Assembly: GCA_902385635.1 (NCBI GenBank) | Contig: CABMGN010000008.1 | Coordinates: forward strand, 1-64,000 | Length of the DNA: 64,000 nucleotides | DNA from: an uncultured archaeon | GTDB taxonomy: Archaea; Nanobdellota; Nanobdellia; Pacearchaeales; GW2011-AR1 | Direction of reading: 5' to 3' | Part shown: positions 27,201-37,609 of the stretch, piece after piece | How positions within the stretch are numbered: the stretch's first letter is position 1 | Layout: each line of letters opens with the position of its first letter | Position numbers and translations under genes: made by a program | Notes under the pieces: model-generated | What the model saw: the letters and a program-made list of their open reading frames with translations, nothing else | Told to the model about the DNA's origin: nothing | The model's database searches: none

Positions 27201-29501
27201 CTATCCTAAATAACTACCCTCGTTATGGACAGAAAGTTTTTGAGGTTTAATTATTGCTTCCTCAATTTTCTTATAAGTCTCGATTGTTCCTTTTGTAACA
27301 CTTGGTTTAACTCTATCTAAAGCAGCATCGAAATGTTTCTTAGAAACAGTTTTTGCATCAATACTCTCTCTTAAAGATAACATTGCAGCTTCTCTAACAA
27401 GACCTTCGATATCCGCACCAGTATAACCCTCAGTTTTCTTAGCAAGATCGTCTAACTTAACATCCTTTCCGAGAGGCATTTTCTTAGTATGAATATCTAA
27501 AATCATTTTTCTTCCCTTTTCGTCAGGAGCATTAACAAGTAAAATCTTATCAAATCTTCCCGGTCTCAGCATTGCAGGATCAATCATATCTGGCCTATTT
27601 GTAGCTCCAACAATTAACACATCATTCAAATCTTCCAATCCATCCATCTCAGCTAAAAGTTGATTCAAGACTCTCTCCGTAACTTTTGTTCCCTGCTCAA
27701 CGCCCCTTCTTCCAGCAATAGCGTCGATTTCATCAAAGAAGATAATACATGGAGCGACTTGCCTAGCTCTCTCAAAAATCTTTCTTACTCCCTCTTCAGA
27801 TTTTCCAACCCACATGCTTAGTAAAGAAGGGCCCTTAATCTGAATAAAATTAGCTTCTGATTCTTTTGCAACAGCTTTTGCTAAAAGTGTTTTACCGGTT
27901 CCAGGGGGACCGTAAAGTAAGATTCCTCGTGAAGGTCTAATTCCAAGTCTCTTGAAGCTATCAGGGAATTTAAGTGGCCATTCAACAGCTTCTTTTAATT
28001 CTCTCTTGATATCATCAATTCCCCCAACACTCTCCCAGCTAACATTCGGAGTTTCAACCAAAACTTCTCTCATTGCAGAAGGTCTTACAACCTTCAAGGC
28101 ATCCAAGAAATCTTGTTGTTTAACAACTAATTTTTCCAGAATTTCAGGAGGGATTTGTTCTTCAACCTCAAGTTTCATTTTAGGAAGAAGCTTTCTCAGA
28201 ACATTCATAGCAGCTTCTTTACACAAAGAAGAAAGGTCAGCTCCAACAAAACCATGAGTTACAGCAGAAATCTCGTCGAGGTTAACATCTTTAGTAAGAG
28301 GCATTCCTCTTGTATGAATCTTCAAAACGGCAAGTCTTCCTTGTTTATCTGGAACAGAAATTTCGATCTCTCTATCGAATCTTCCCGGTCTTCTCAAAGC
28401 AGGATCAAGAGCGTTTATTCTATTTGTTGCACCAATCACAACAACTCTTCCTCTCCCTTTAAGGCCGTCCATCATTGTTAACATTTGTGAAACAACCCTT
28501 CTCTCAACTTCTCCATTAACTTCTTCTCTCTTTGGAGCGATAGCATCTATTTCATCAATAAAAATAATACTTGGAGCATTTTTCTCTGCCTCTTCAAAAA
28601 TGTCTCTTATCTTTTTTTCAGATTCACCATAAAACTTAGACATAATTTCCGGTCCGTTCAATAAAATAAAATTAGCCTCTGTTTCTGCCGCAACAGCTTT
28701 TGCTAAAAGGGTTTTACCTGTTCCAGGAGAGCCGTGAAGTAAAACTCCCTTTGGGGGTTCAATACCTAATCTCTCGAAGATTTCTGGATGCTTGATTGGA
28801 ATTTCTACCATCTCTCTAATCTTTTTTATCTCTTCAGTTAAACCACCAATATCTTCATAAGTAATTTCTGGTATATTACTGTCTTCAGAAACTTCAACAG
28901 CCTTAGAATTTAGTATAACTTCAGTGTTTTCTGTAATAATTACTGGTTGATTTGGATTTGAATTAACAACTAAGAATTTAATCTGAGTAACTCCCCCCCC
29001 AAGTTGTCCGAAAGGCATTCCACCTAAAAGGCCACCAAACATTTCATTTAAGTCACCAAAATCATCTGAAAGTAAGTCTCTTCTTCTTTGAACTCCACCC
29101 ATCACGATAAGATCTCCTTTTAGAACAGCTCTCCCTAAAAGTCCTCTTCTCAGATTATCCGGGTCACCCTGGACCATGATTCCTTTTTGTGCAGGAGCGA
29201 TAGTGATCTTTTTTGCTTCCTTAATTTCTGCTTTAGAAATCTTAACAGTATCACCAATACCTGCCTTTGCGTTTCTTCTTAAAATACCATCAATTCTAAC
29301 TATTCCTTCACCAACATCTGCAGGGTAAGCTCTATCAACAATTGCAACAGTTTCTCTATTTCCTTTAATCACAACAACGTCTCCTCGCTTAATATCTAAT
29401 TCTCTCATGATTTCAGAATCAATTCTAGCAATACCTTTGTAAGCATCATCTTGTAAGGATTCCACAACCTTCAATTGAATTTCTTTCTTTTTTTCTGCCA
29501 T
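27201..29501 (-). CDS. cdc48: Cdc48/p97 AAA+ ATPase
   Basis: CDC48 N-domain, two AAA modules ([58 protein letters not shown]). Confidence 0.95.
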   Translation of the reverse strand: MAEKKKEIQLKVVESLQDDAYKGIARIDSEIMRELDIKRGDVVVIKGNRETVAIVDRAYPADVGEGIVRIDGILRRNAKAGIGDTVKISKAEIKEAKKITIAPAQKGIMVQGDPDNLRRGLLGRAVLKGDLIVMGGVQRRRDLLSDDFGDLNEMFGGLLGGMPFGQLGGGVTQIKFLVVNSNPNQPVIITENTEVILNSKAVEVSEDSNIPEITYEDIGGLTEEIKKIREMVEIPIKHPEIFERLGIEPPKGVLLHGSPGTGKTLLAKAVAAETEANFILLNGPEIMSKFYGESEKKIRDIFEEAEKNAPSIIFIDEIDAIAPKREEVNGEVERRVVSQMLTMMDGLKGRGRVVVIGATNRINALDPALRRPGRFDREIEISVPDKQGRLAVLKIHTRGMPLTKDVNLDEISAVTHGFVGADLSSLCKEAAMNVLRKLLPKMKLEVEEQIPPEILEKLVVKQQDFLDALKVVRPSAMREVLVETPNVSWESVGGIDDIKRELKEAVEWPLKFPDSFKRLGIRPSRGILLYGPPGTGKTLLAKAVAKESEANFIQIKGPSLLSMWVGKSEEGVRKIFERARQVAPCIIFFDEIDAIAGRRGVEQGTKVTERVLNQLLAEMDGLEDLNDVLIVGATNRPDMIDPAMLRPGRFDKILLVNAPDEKGRKMILDIHTKKMPLGKDVKLDDLAKKTEGYTGADIEGLVREAAMLSLRESIDAKTVSKKHFDAALDRVKPSVTKGTIETYKKIEEAIIKPQKLSVHNEGSYLG

Positions 29502-29875
29502 TATTTTCTTAGTTCTTTATGTTTAATTTCTTCTTCCTCTCCAAAGTTAAGAGAGAGTCTTCCCATTTCCTCGAAACAAAGCCGAACCATATTATCCATC
29601 ATTCTACTCTGTTCTTCCATGAAGGAAACAATCTCCTTTGGAATTGAAACAGCATAACTATTCCCAACAAGTCTCATCTTAACTTTAAATTCTTTATTCT
29701 TTAGATTAACATAGCGATCATACTCCTGCTCATCAACAGGGTGTATGATTTTATCGCTACACTTTGGGCAGATAACTGCTCGTAACAAAAATCCATTTTT
29801 CTCTAACTGAGCTTTCTGCATTTTTGTTCCGCACTTCTGACATAAAATTGTGTTGTCGAATATATCGTGTGTCAT
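29501..29875 (-). CDS. zinc-ribbon plus AbrB/SpoVT-like DNA-binding domain protein
   Basis: CQKCGTKM...CPKC and VKMRLVGNSYAVSIPKEIV; TAATG overlap with cdc48. Confidence 0.65.
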   Translation of the reverse strand: MTHDIFDNTILCQKCGTKMQKAQLEKNGFLLRAVICPKCSDKIIHPVDEQEYDRYVNLKNKEFKVKMRLVGNSYAVSIPKEIVSFMEEQSRMMDNMVRLCFEEMGRLSLNFGEEEEIKHKELRK

Positions 29876-29975
29876 TTTTGTTTCTTTGATTATGGCCCCT
29901 ATGGCCTTGAGTATGAACCGCATTCCGAAGAATGCAGTTTCTAGAGGTTTTTAAGAGGTAAAGTTATACAGTTGC

Positions 29976-29996
29976 GTGTATACTTTATGTATACAC
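29976..29996. promoter_or_regulatory. perfect inverted repeat GTGTATAC-TTTAT-GTATACAC
   Basis: 8-bp perfect arms, 5-nt spacer, in divergent intergenic region. Confidence 0.6.
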
Positions 29997-30067
29997 AGAG
30001 AAATAGATACTATTTAAATATTTCGCTAATTTAAAAGATATTTAAATCCAGAAGAGCTTGTTCAAAA

Positions 30068-30706
30068 ATGAGTAAAGAGTCGTTCAAAAACTTCTGGAAA
30101 AAATTCTGGCATCTCCTTTGGAAAGACGATTCCTGGAAAGGTTGGTTATTCTCTATTATTTTTCTGTTTGTCTTCATAAAATTTATTTTTTTCCCTGGAT
30201 TAAGTTGGGTAACAGGTACGCAACTTCCTCTGGCAATAGTAGAATCTTGCTCAATGTACCACCAAGGAGGAACCTGGCCGCTAACAAGTTATGACTCGTG
30301 GATAAATTCTCACCAGACAAAGTACAAAAATCTAAATATAACCGAACAACAATTCTCAAATTTCAAGATGAAAAATGGTTTTAACAAAGGAGATATACTC
30401 TTCATAACAGGAGTAAAACCCGAAAACATCAAAGTAGGAGATATAATTATCTTTATAGCTCCGACAACAAACCCTGTGATTCATAGAGTAATTGCTATCA
30501 GGACAGATCCGACAACAAACAAGAGAATTTTTTCCACAGAAGGGGACAATAATAACGGGCAGTTAAGCTTTGAAAATAATATTCAAGAAAATCAAATTCT
30601 AGGAAAAGCACAATTTAAACTAGCACCCTATTTAGGCTGGGTAAAACTAGTCTTTTTTGAGGCCCAAAAATCTCCACAAGAAAGAGGTTTTTGCACCCAA
30701 AGATAA
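30068..30706 (+). CDS. signal peptidase I (S26 family)
   Basis: IVESCSMYH catalytic Ser region, GDILFI, IHRVIAI, TEGDNN. Confidence 0.85.
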   Translation: MSKESFKNFWKKFWHLLWKDDSWKGWLFSIIFLFVFIKFIFFPGLSWVTGTQLPLAIVESCSMYHQGGTWPLTSYDSWINSHQTKYKNLNITEQQFSNFKMKNGFNKGDILFITGVKPENIKVGDIIIFIAPTTNPVIHRVIAIRTDPTTNKRIFSTEGDNNNGQLSFENNIQENQILGKAQFKLAPYLGWVKLVFFEAQKSPQERGFCTQR

Positions 30707-30746
30707 GAGGCAAGATTTTTAAACAAACCCCCCCAAATTACTAGTT

Positions 30747-31055
30747 ATGGAATTTTGTCCCAAATGCGGTGCAGTCTTAATACAAAAGACAAAAAATGCT
30801 GGATGCCCTCGTTGTAGTTATTCTTCTGGAGAAAAGCTAAAGATAAAGACTTGCGAACTAATTGAAGAAAAAAAAGACACCCCTATTTTATGCGACAAAG
30901 ATGAAGAATTCCTCCCGATAACAGAAGAAAAATGCCAAAAATGTAAACACCCTAAAGCTTACTTTTGGACAAGACAAACACGTTCAGCAGATGAAGCAGA
31001 GACCAAATTTTTCAAATGTGTTAAATGCTCTCATACTTGGAAAAGTTATAGATAA
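30747..31055 (+). CDS. transcription factor S (TFS/TFIIS-like)
   Basis: N-terminal zinc ribbon FCPKCG..CPRC; C-terminal CQKC...TRQTRSADEAETKFFKCVKC. Confidence 0.92.
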   Translation: MEFCPKCGAVLIQKTKNAGCPRCSYSSGEKLKIKTCELIEEKKDTPILCDKDEEFLPITEEKCQKCKHPKAYFWTRQTRSADEAETKFFKCVKCSHTWKSYR

Positions 31056-31087
31056 CTAATTCTTCCTAATATTTTTGTAATAAAAAT

Positions 31088-31161
31088 GACCCCGATGGGA
31101 GTTGAACCCACGACACCCGGATTAAGAGTCCGGTGCTCTAACCAGGCTGAGCTACGGGGCC
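31088..31161 (-). tRNA. tRNA-Lys(CTT)
   Basis: Cloverleaf; anticodon loop CTCTTAA between CCGGA/TCCGG. Confidence 0.92.
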
Positions 31162-31200
31162 AGCCAAACAAATAATCATCCATTAGAAAGTTTAAAAGGA

Positions 31201-32790
31201 TTATCTTTTTTTCAAAGAAGCTTCAATCAATCCCTTAAATAAAGGAGCTGGATTCAAAAGAGAACTTTTCAGTTCAGGATGAGCTTGTGTTGCAACGAAA
31301 TAAGGATGGATCTCTTTCGATAGCTCAATAAATTCCACAAGGGTTCCATCGGGAGATAAGCCAGAAAAAATTAAACCATGGTCTTGTAAAATTTTATGGT
31401 ATTCGGGGTTAACTTCATACCTATGCCTATGTCTTTCTAATGCTTCAGAAGAGCAATAAAGTGAATTAACCATCGTGTTTGATTTCAAATTTGCAACGTA
31501 ACAACCAAGCCGCATAGTCCCTCCTTTATCTAAAATATTCTTTTGTTCTTTTAAAATATCAATCACGGGATATAAACAGCTGGGATCAACTTCAGTAGTA
31601 TTAGCTCCCTCTAAACAACAGACATTCCTCGCAAATTCGACAACAGCCAACTGCAAACCATAACATAGACCCAAGAATGGAACTTTATTTTCACGGCAAT
31701 GTTTTATAATGTTTATTTTTCCCTCAACTCCCCGAGAACCAAAACCACCCGGGACAATAACTCCGTCAATTCCTCTTAAATCAAAGCTTCCTTCACTCGT
31801 TTCTATCCACTTAAGTTTAATCTTTACAGAAAATAATGATTCACAATGATGCAATGCTTCTATTATACTTGCGTAAGAATCTTCGAGTTGAGTATATTTC
31901 CCCGCAATAGCGATTGTAATTTGCTTCTCTGCGTTTTCCCTTTGTTTAATCAACCTCTCCCACTCTGGAAGCAAAGAAGTATTAGAAGAAAGATCTAATC
32001 TCTTAAGCAAAAGTTTAGACATTCCCTGATTCTCAAAAACAAGAGGTACCTTGTATATATTATCAACATCAAGACCGGTAAGAATATCCTCTTTGTCTAA
32101 ATTACAGCTCACAGCAATTTTATTTTTTATATTATCAGATAACATTTCACTACAACGCGCTATAATTATGTCCGGCTCTATCCCCTTTTGTCTAAGAAGG
32201 CTAACACTCTGTTGTGTAGGTTTTGATTTTTGTTCATGAACCCCCGAAGGGATTGGGACATATGTAAGATGAACGAAAAGAACATTTTCTCTACCAACTT
32301 TTCTAGATAAAGATTTTACAGCTTCAATATACAATTCGTTCTCCATATCTCCCACAGTGCCCCCTATCTCAATAAGAACAACCTCTGCCTGAGTTTCTTC
32401 TCCAACTCTAAGGAAATGATCTCTGATAAAATTAGAGACATGGGGAATCATCTGAACAGTTTTTCCAAGATAGTCTCCTCTCCTTTCTTTTTCACGTATT
32501 CTGTCAAAAACTTTACCCATTGTGAGGTTCCAATCAAATTTACAAGTAACTCCCAGAAATCTCTCATAATGCCCAAAATCCATATCTACCTCTCCCCCAT
32601 CATCAAGAACAAAAACCTCTCCATGCTCAATAGGGTTCATAGTCCCAGGATCAACATTAAGATATCCATCGCACTTAATAGGAATAACCTTATACGTAGG
32701 AGAAAGGATATTTCCAATACTTGCAGCAGCTATGCCTTTACCTAAACCACTCAAAACTCCACCAGTAAAAACAATATATTTTCGGGACAC
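31201..32790 (-). CDS. pyrG: CTP synthase
   Basis: KYIVFTGGVLSGLGKGI, DPGTMNPIEHGEVFVLDDGGE, GLCYGLQ glutaminase motif. Confidence 0.97.
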   Translation of the reverse strand: MSRKYIVFTGGVLSGLGKGIAAASIGNILSPTYKVIPIKCDGYLNVDPGTMNPIEHGEVFVLDDGGEVDMDFGHYERFLGVTCKFDWNLTMGKVFDRIREKERRGDYLGKTVQMIPHVSNFIRDHFLRVGEETQAEVVLIEIGGTVGDMENELYIEAVKSLSRKVGRENVLFVHLTYVPIPSGVHEQKSKPTQQSVSLLRQKGIEPDIIIARCSEMLSDNIKNKIAVSCNLDKEDILTGLDVDNIYKVPLVFENQGMSKLLLKRLDLSSNTSLLPEWERLIKQRENAEKQITIAIAGKYTQLEDSYASIIEALHHCESLFSVKIKLKWIETSEGSFDLRGIDGVIVPGGFGSRGVEGKINIIKHCRENKVPFLGLCYGLQLAVVEFARNVCCLEGANTTEVDPSCLYPVIDILKEQKNILDKGGTMRLGCYVANLKSNTMVNSLYCSSEALERHRHRYEVNPEYHKILQDHGLIFSGLSPDGTLVEFIELSKEIHPYFVATQAHPELKSSLLNPAPLFKGLIEASLKKR

Positions 32791-32880
32791 AATAAGATAT
32801 GCGCTCTTTCTTTAAAACAGTTTAGAATTATGCTAGAGGAGTAAAAGCAAAATAAAAAAATAAAAGAAAAAGTAAAAAAT

Positions 32881-32930
32881 CCCGTCATGCGGGTTCGTGA
32901 AGTTAGGTAGCTATCACCTCTACCTGACTA
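32881..32930 (-). terminator. double hairpin plus T-rich tract at the 3' end of the HTH gene
   Basis: CCCG-TCATG-CGGG and GTTAGGTAG/CTACCTGAC stems; minus-strand T-rich run beyond 32880. Confidence 0.5.
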
Positions 32931-33189
32931 GCTTCTGAATATTCTCAATCGCATCTGCAACATCCTTACCCTTCTTAGTAAGTTGTATAACCTTAACTCT
33001 TCCTCGCTTCTCAAATACAACCAAACCAAGTTCCTCTAGTGTTTGCAGAATTTTGACTGCGTGACTGTATGTACAATCAACTTCCTTAGCCAAAATACTA
33101 CCATACCTCATCCTTGTATTTTTCTTCAGGGATACCAACATTAAAGCTGGCTTCCTTCGAAAAAAAATGTCTGAGTTATCTTTCATCAT
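32920..33189 (-). CDS. winged-helix (MarR-like) transcriptional regulator
   Basis: LAKEVDCTYSHAVKILQTLEELGLVVFEKRGRVKVIQLTKKG. Confidence 0.8.
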   Translation of the reverse strand: MMKDNSDIFFRRKPALMLVSLKKNTRMRYGSILAKEVDCTYSHAVKILQTLEELGLVVFEKRGRVKVIQLTKKGKDVADAIENIQKLVR

Positions 33190-33322
33190 CTTCGGATATA
33201 GGTATTTTAAAGTATATATCCTGAAAGTAGCTTGTATATAAATGTTTTGTAATGTATATGTTCATTACTTCATTTCAGTAAAAAATATAATCTCAGATAT
33301 CTCTTAAAATAATGTATTAAAC

Positions 33323-33973
33323 ATGGAACAAAAAAATCAAATAAAAAAAATATCCAAAAAGGAAAAAGGAAAAACAAGAGTTATGGCTGTGGGAGATATT
33401 CATGGGGATACTGGACTAGTAAGAAGACTTGCAGAAAAAGCAGAAAAAGAAAATGTTGATTTAGTAATTTTAGCTGGAGACCTTACTCAAGGGGGAGATA
33501 TTCCGCCAAATTTAATAGGCCCTTTTCTAAAAGCAAAAAAACAAGTACTAATTATCTCAGGTAATCACGAACCAAGAGCAGTTACAAACTTTTTAACAGA
33601 ACTATATGAAGGAACAAAAAATTTACACGGTTACTCTCTAAAAAAAGGAAATCTCGGAATCTTTGGAGTTGGTGGCGCAGATGTTGGTTTTGATGCTCTA
33701 GAAGAAAAAGAATTTAGATCACTGCTTTCAAAAAGCCATAGGTACATAGCAGATACAGAGAAAAAAATAATGGTCACACATTTACATCCAGTAGGAACAA
33801 AATCCGAATTTTCAGGGATAAGGGGAAGCGAAGCAATAAGGGAAGCAATTGAGAAATTCCAACCAGACTTTGCATTCAACGCTCACGTACATGAAGCCGG
33901 AGGGGTTTACGATAAAATAGGAAAAACAAAAGTTATCAATGTAAGCAGGAAAGAAGCTATTTTCGACATTTAA
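33323..33973 (+). CDS. calcineurin-like metallophosphoesterase
   Basis: GDIHGD, AGDLT, SGNHE, FNAHVHEAG. Confidence 0.88.
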   Translation: MEQKNQIKKISKKEKGKTRVMAVGDIHGDTGLVRRLAEKAEKENVDLVILAGDLTQGGDIPPNLIGPFLKAKKQVLIISGNHEPRAVTNFLTELYEGTKNLHGYSLKKGNLGIFGVGGADVGFDALEEKEFRSLLSKSHRYIADTEKKIMVTHLHPVGTKSEFSGIRGSEAIREAIEKFQPDFAFNAHVHEAGGVYDKIGKTKVINVSRKEAIFDI

Positions 33974-34080
33974 AAGATTTCAGTTGACTGCTGAACAATA
34001 AACTTCAGTTCCTTTTCTAATCTAAGTGTAATCTCTATAAGCCCATTAAATTCTTGTTCCAAAAGCTTTTGGTCTTCCAT
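33970..34080 (-). CDS. small ORF (36 aa), MEDQKLLEQEFNGLIEITLRLEKELKFIVQQSTEIF
   Basis: Not in ORF track; amphipathic helical sequence immediately after a second small ORF. Confidence 0.3.
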   Translation of the reverse strand: MEDQKLLEQEFNGLIEITLRLEKELKFIVQQSTEIF

Positions 34081-34081
34081 C

Positions 34082-34195
34082 TTAAGCAGCCCAGACACCA
34101 AACTCTCCCTTCCTAAACTCTTCTATTACTTTTGATAAAAAAGGCTCAAAAGAGTATTCATCTGAAGATTTTATCACGGTTTTTTTCACCTCCAT
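34082..34195 (-). CDS. small ORF (37 aa), MEVKKTVIKSSDEYSFEPFLSKVIEEFRKGEFGVWAA
   Basis: Not in ORF track; RBS-like GGAGGTG lies just inside the start; codon content resembles coding. Confidence 0.3.
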   Translation of the reverse strand: MEVKKTVIKSSDEYSFEPFLSKVIEEFRKGEFGVWAA

Positions 34196-34300
34196 ACATA
34201 TACAAAGAGTTGTAAAAGTGATATCCTTTTTTGTACAAAATGTGTCCTTAGTGTTGTACTAAACAAAAAGTCTTAAAAATAAAGGATTCTTAGTAAAACA

Positions 34301-35140
34301 ATGCTAGAACCGGCTATAATAAAAAAGATAGAGGAATTTGTTTACCCTAAACCAAGAACAGTACAAGAAATAGCACAACATCTTGGAAAGAATTGGAGAA
34401 CGGCAGATAGGTATGTAGAAGAAATTCAGAAAGAGTTTGGAACAGTCTCAACAAGGAAGTTCAGAGAGGGCACAAGGGGAGCACTAAAAATAGTATACTG
34501 GTCAAGCATAGAAAAAGTTTCTTACTCAATTTTTCAAGAGAAACTAGAACAAGAAATAATGTCTCTAAAACAAAAAAGAGATTTCTCAGCATTTGATATC
34601 TTTCAGCATATCCCAGACAAGAATAAACATGCAATAGTAGAACCAGGTATAGACGATAGTACAGAAAATTTGAAAGAACTAAAAGATCTTTTAGAAAAAG
34701 CAGAGAAGCAAGTACTAATTTTCTCGGGAGATCTTTCGTTTACAAACTATAAGAACTTTGAAATAAAAAAAATTCTAGAAGAACTAGCAAAAAGGGGAGT
34801 AAAAATAAAAATAATCTGCCGGGTAGATATCGCTGCACTGGGAAACATAGAAAGAATACTCTCCCTAAATTTTAAGGGAGGAAAAGAAATGATTGAGATA
34901 AGGCACAGGGAGCAACCCCTAAGGGCATTTGTAATAGATAACAAGATAATTAGAATAAAAGAAGTAAAAGAACCCACCGGAAAAATAAAAGAATTAGATA
35001 AAAGAATCTTCATTTTTTACACACTAAAAGACAAAGAATGGGCAGAATGGCTCTCAAAAATATTCTTTAAAATGTTTAGTCAGTCAATTGACGCAAGAAA
35101 AAGGCTAGAAGAAGTAAACAAGCTGAAGGTAAAGAAATAA
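34301..35140 (+). CDS. TrmB-like transcriptional regulator (HTH plus PLD-like effector domain)
   Basis: RTVQEIAQHLGKNWRTADRYVEEI HTH; C-terminal VLIFSGDLSF...LAKRGVKIKIICRVD. Confidence 0.7.
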   Translation: MLEPAIIKKIEEFVYPKPRTVQEIAQHLGKNWRTADRYVEEIQKEFGTVSTRKFREGTRGALKIVYWSSIEKVSYSIFQEKLEQEIMSLKQKRDFSAFDIFQHIPDKNKHAIVEPGIDDSTENLKELKDLLEKAEKQVLIFSGDLSFTNYKNFEIKKILEELAKRGVKIKIICRVDIAALGNIERILSLNFKGGKEMIEIRHREQPLRAFVIDNKIIRIKEVKEPTGKIKELDKRIFIFYTLKDKEWAEWLSKIFFKMFSQSIDARKRLEEVNKLKVKK

Positions 35141-35164
35141 AAACCATCTGAATTCTCTATAAAA

Positions 35165-37609
35165 ATGCAAAAAAAACAAAAGAAGTCAACAGAGGAAAAA
35201 ACAGCTGAAAATTATTTTCCAGTTGATCAAGAAGATGTGAAGATAACAACAGAAAAGTCAGCGAGAGTTTTAACCCCAACAAGAGAGGAGGTACTAAAAG
35301 GAAGTATAGAGAAAAGAGTAAAGTCACCTCTTCCAAAAGAGGAAATTCTTAAAACAGCAGTAGAAAAAACGCATAAGGCTATTGATAGAAAAAAATTAGA
35401 GACAGTAGAAAAAATTCCAAGAAAGAACAACAAAAAAACAAATTTCAAAAAGAAAAAAAATGGAACAAATGGGAGAAGTATAGATTACCAACCACCACAA
35501 GTAAAACTAAAATCTTCAGGAGGATACGAGCTGATAATAACTGAAAAGCCCCAAGCAGCCAATAAGATTGCAAATGCTTTGGGAAAAGCGGTTCAGAAGA
35601 ATTTCAACAAAGTTCCTTATTACGAATTACTGCGAGATAATAAAAGAATAGTTGTTGCGTGCGCAGTAGGACATTTGTTTACACTAAAACAAAATTCGCC
35701 TGGACAAAAAATACCTAACTTTGATATCTCGTGGGTTCCAAATTATCTAGCAATAAAGGGGGATTTCACAAAAAGATATTATGATACAATTCTAAAATTA
35801 GTAAGAGACGCAAATTCTGTGACTGTTGCAACAGATTATGATGTTGAAGGGGAAGTAATTGGACTAAATGTTGTAAGATTCTTATGCGGCCAGAAAGATG
35901 CGAACAGAATGAAGTTCTCAACCCTTACTTCAAAAGAGCTTAATGAAGCATACGAAAAGAAAGCAAAAACACTTAATTGGGGGCAGGCAATTGCCGGAGA
36001 GACTAGGCACTACCTAGACTGGTTCTACGGAATAAATCTCTCACGTTCCTTAATGAATGCTATAAAATCAACAGGAAAATTCAAAATAATGTCTATTGGT
36101 CGTGTACAAGGACCAGCATTAAATCTTATAGTCCAAAAAGAAAGAGAAATACAAGCATTCAAACCAGAACCATTCTGGCAAGCCTTCATAGTAGTCGATG
36201 ACGGAAAGAACCAGATTGAATTAAAATACACCAAAGATATTTTTGATAAAAAAGAACTAACTAAATTTGACGGATTAAAAGGAAAAGACGTTTTAGTAAA
36301 AACAGACAAAACTACTCAACAAATAGCCCCACCAGTTCCATTCAGTCTAACAACATTACAAACAGAAGCTTATAGCTTTTACGGAATCACTCCCGCTAAA
36401 ACTCTTCAAATAGCCCAGTCACTTTATCTAGCAGGATTAATATCCTATCCTAGAACTTCTTCGCAAAAACTTCCAGATTCTATAGATTATAAATCAATAA
36501 AAGAAAAATTAGCTGCCAAATTTAAATTTGAAAAGCTGATGAAAAAAGAAAAACCTGTAGAGGGAGAAAAAACAGATCCAGCACACCCCTCAATTTACCC
36601 AACTGGAAATGAACCCCAAGGCATTTCAGAACAAGAAAATAAAATATATAGTTTAATTGTAAGAAGATTCTTGTCTCTCTTTGCAGAAGATGCTATAGTT
36701 GACAGAAAAACAGTTTCAACAGCTATAGAAAAAGTTGGAGACTTCAATGCTAAAGGTTCTCAGATAAGAAAAAAAGCCTGGATGGAAATTTATCCCTCAC
36801 GAACAAAAGAAAATGATCTCCCAGACATGAACGGAAAAGCAAAAATTACAGAATCAAAAATAGAACAGAAAGAAACTCAACCCCCTAAAAGATACTCTCC
36901 AGCATCAATAGTTTCAGAGTTAGAAAAAAGAAATCTCGGAACAAAAGCAACAAGAGCAGCGATTCTAGAAACACTATATGATAGAGGTTATGTTATGGAA
37001 AAAAGCATCGAGGCAACGTCTCTAGGTATTTCTTTAATAAAAACTCTAGAAAAATACTCTCCGATAATAATCGATGAAGAACTAACAAGAAAGTTTGAAG
37101 AAGAGATGGAAATCATACAAGAAGCAAAAACACAAGATTTGGTGAAAGAAGAGAAAAAGGTTATTGAAGAGGCAAAGGAAACTATAACAAAGATAGCAAA
37201 AGATTTTGAGAAACACGAGAAAAAAATAGGTCTTGAACTTGTTGAAGCAAATACAGAACTTCAGAAGCAAGAAAGAGAGAAAAACACTTTAGTCCAATGC
37301 CCAGTCTGTAAAAAGGGCGATTTAGTTATAATGTACTCCAAGAAAAATAGAAGATTCTTCGTTGCATGTAATAAATATCCTGATTGTAAGACAACTTACT
37401 CTCTTCCTCCTAACGGAACAGCAAAAAAGTCAGATAAAAATTGTGAATCTTGTGGTTATCCAATGATAACAATATTTAGGGCAGGAAAACGCCCCTGGAA
37501 TTTATGCTTTAATCCAAATTGTGAGTTAAACAAAAAAAGATTAGAAGAATATTATAAGAAAAAAGATGAAGAGTCTGGAGCTAATGAAGGCGTAACTGAA
37601 GAAAACTAA
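35165..37609 (+). CDS. topA: DNA topoisomerase I (type IA)
   Basis: Toprim ATDYDVEGEVIG, active-site region GLISYPRTSSQ, C-terminal zinc ribbons. Confidence 0.95.
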   Translation: MQKKQKKSTEEKTAENYFPVDQEDVKITTEKSARVLTPTREEVLKGSIEKRVKSPLPKEEILKTAVEKTHKAIDRKKLETVEKIPRKNNKKTNFKKKKNGTNGRSIDYQPPQVKLKSSGGYELIITEKPQAANKIANALGKAVQKNFNKVPYYELLRDNKRIVVACAVGHLFTLKQNSPGQKIPNFDISWVPNYLAIKGDFTKRYYDTILKLVRDANSVTVATDYDVEGEVIGLNVVRFLCGQKDANRMKFSTLTSKELNEAYEKKAKTLNWGQAIAGETRHYLDWFYGINLSRSLMNAIKSTGKFKIMSIGRVQGPALNLIVQKEREIQAFKPEPFWQAFIVVDDGKNQIELKYTKDIFDKKELTKFDGLKGKDVLVKTDKTTQQIAPPVPFSLTTLQTEAYSFYGITPAKTLQIAQSLYLAGLISYPRTSSQKLPDSIDYKSIKEKLAAKFKFEKLMKKEKPVEGEKTDPAHPSIYPTGNEPQGISEQENKIYSLIVRRFLSLFAEDAIVDRKTVSTAIEKVGDFNAKGSQIRKKAWMEIYPSRTKENDLPDMNGKAKITESKIEQKETQPPKRYSPASIVSELEKRNLGTKATRAAILETLYDRGYVMEKSIEATSLGISLIKTLEKYSPIIIDEELTRKFEEEMEIIQEAKTQDLVKEEKKVIEEAKETITKIAKDFEKHEKKIGLELVEANTELQKQEREKNTLVQCPVCKKGDLVIMYSKKNRRFFVACNKYPDCKTTYSLPPNGTAKKSDKNCESCGYPMITIFRAGKRPWNLCFNPNCELNKKRLEEYYKKKDEESGANEGVTEEN

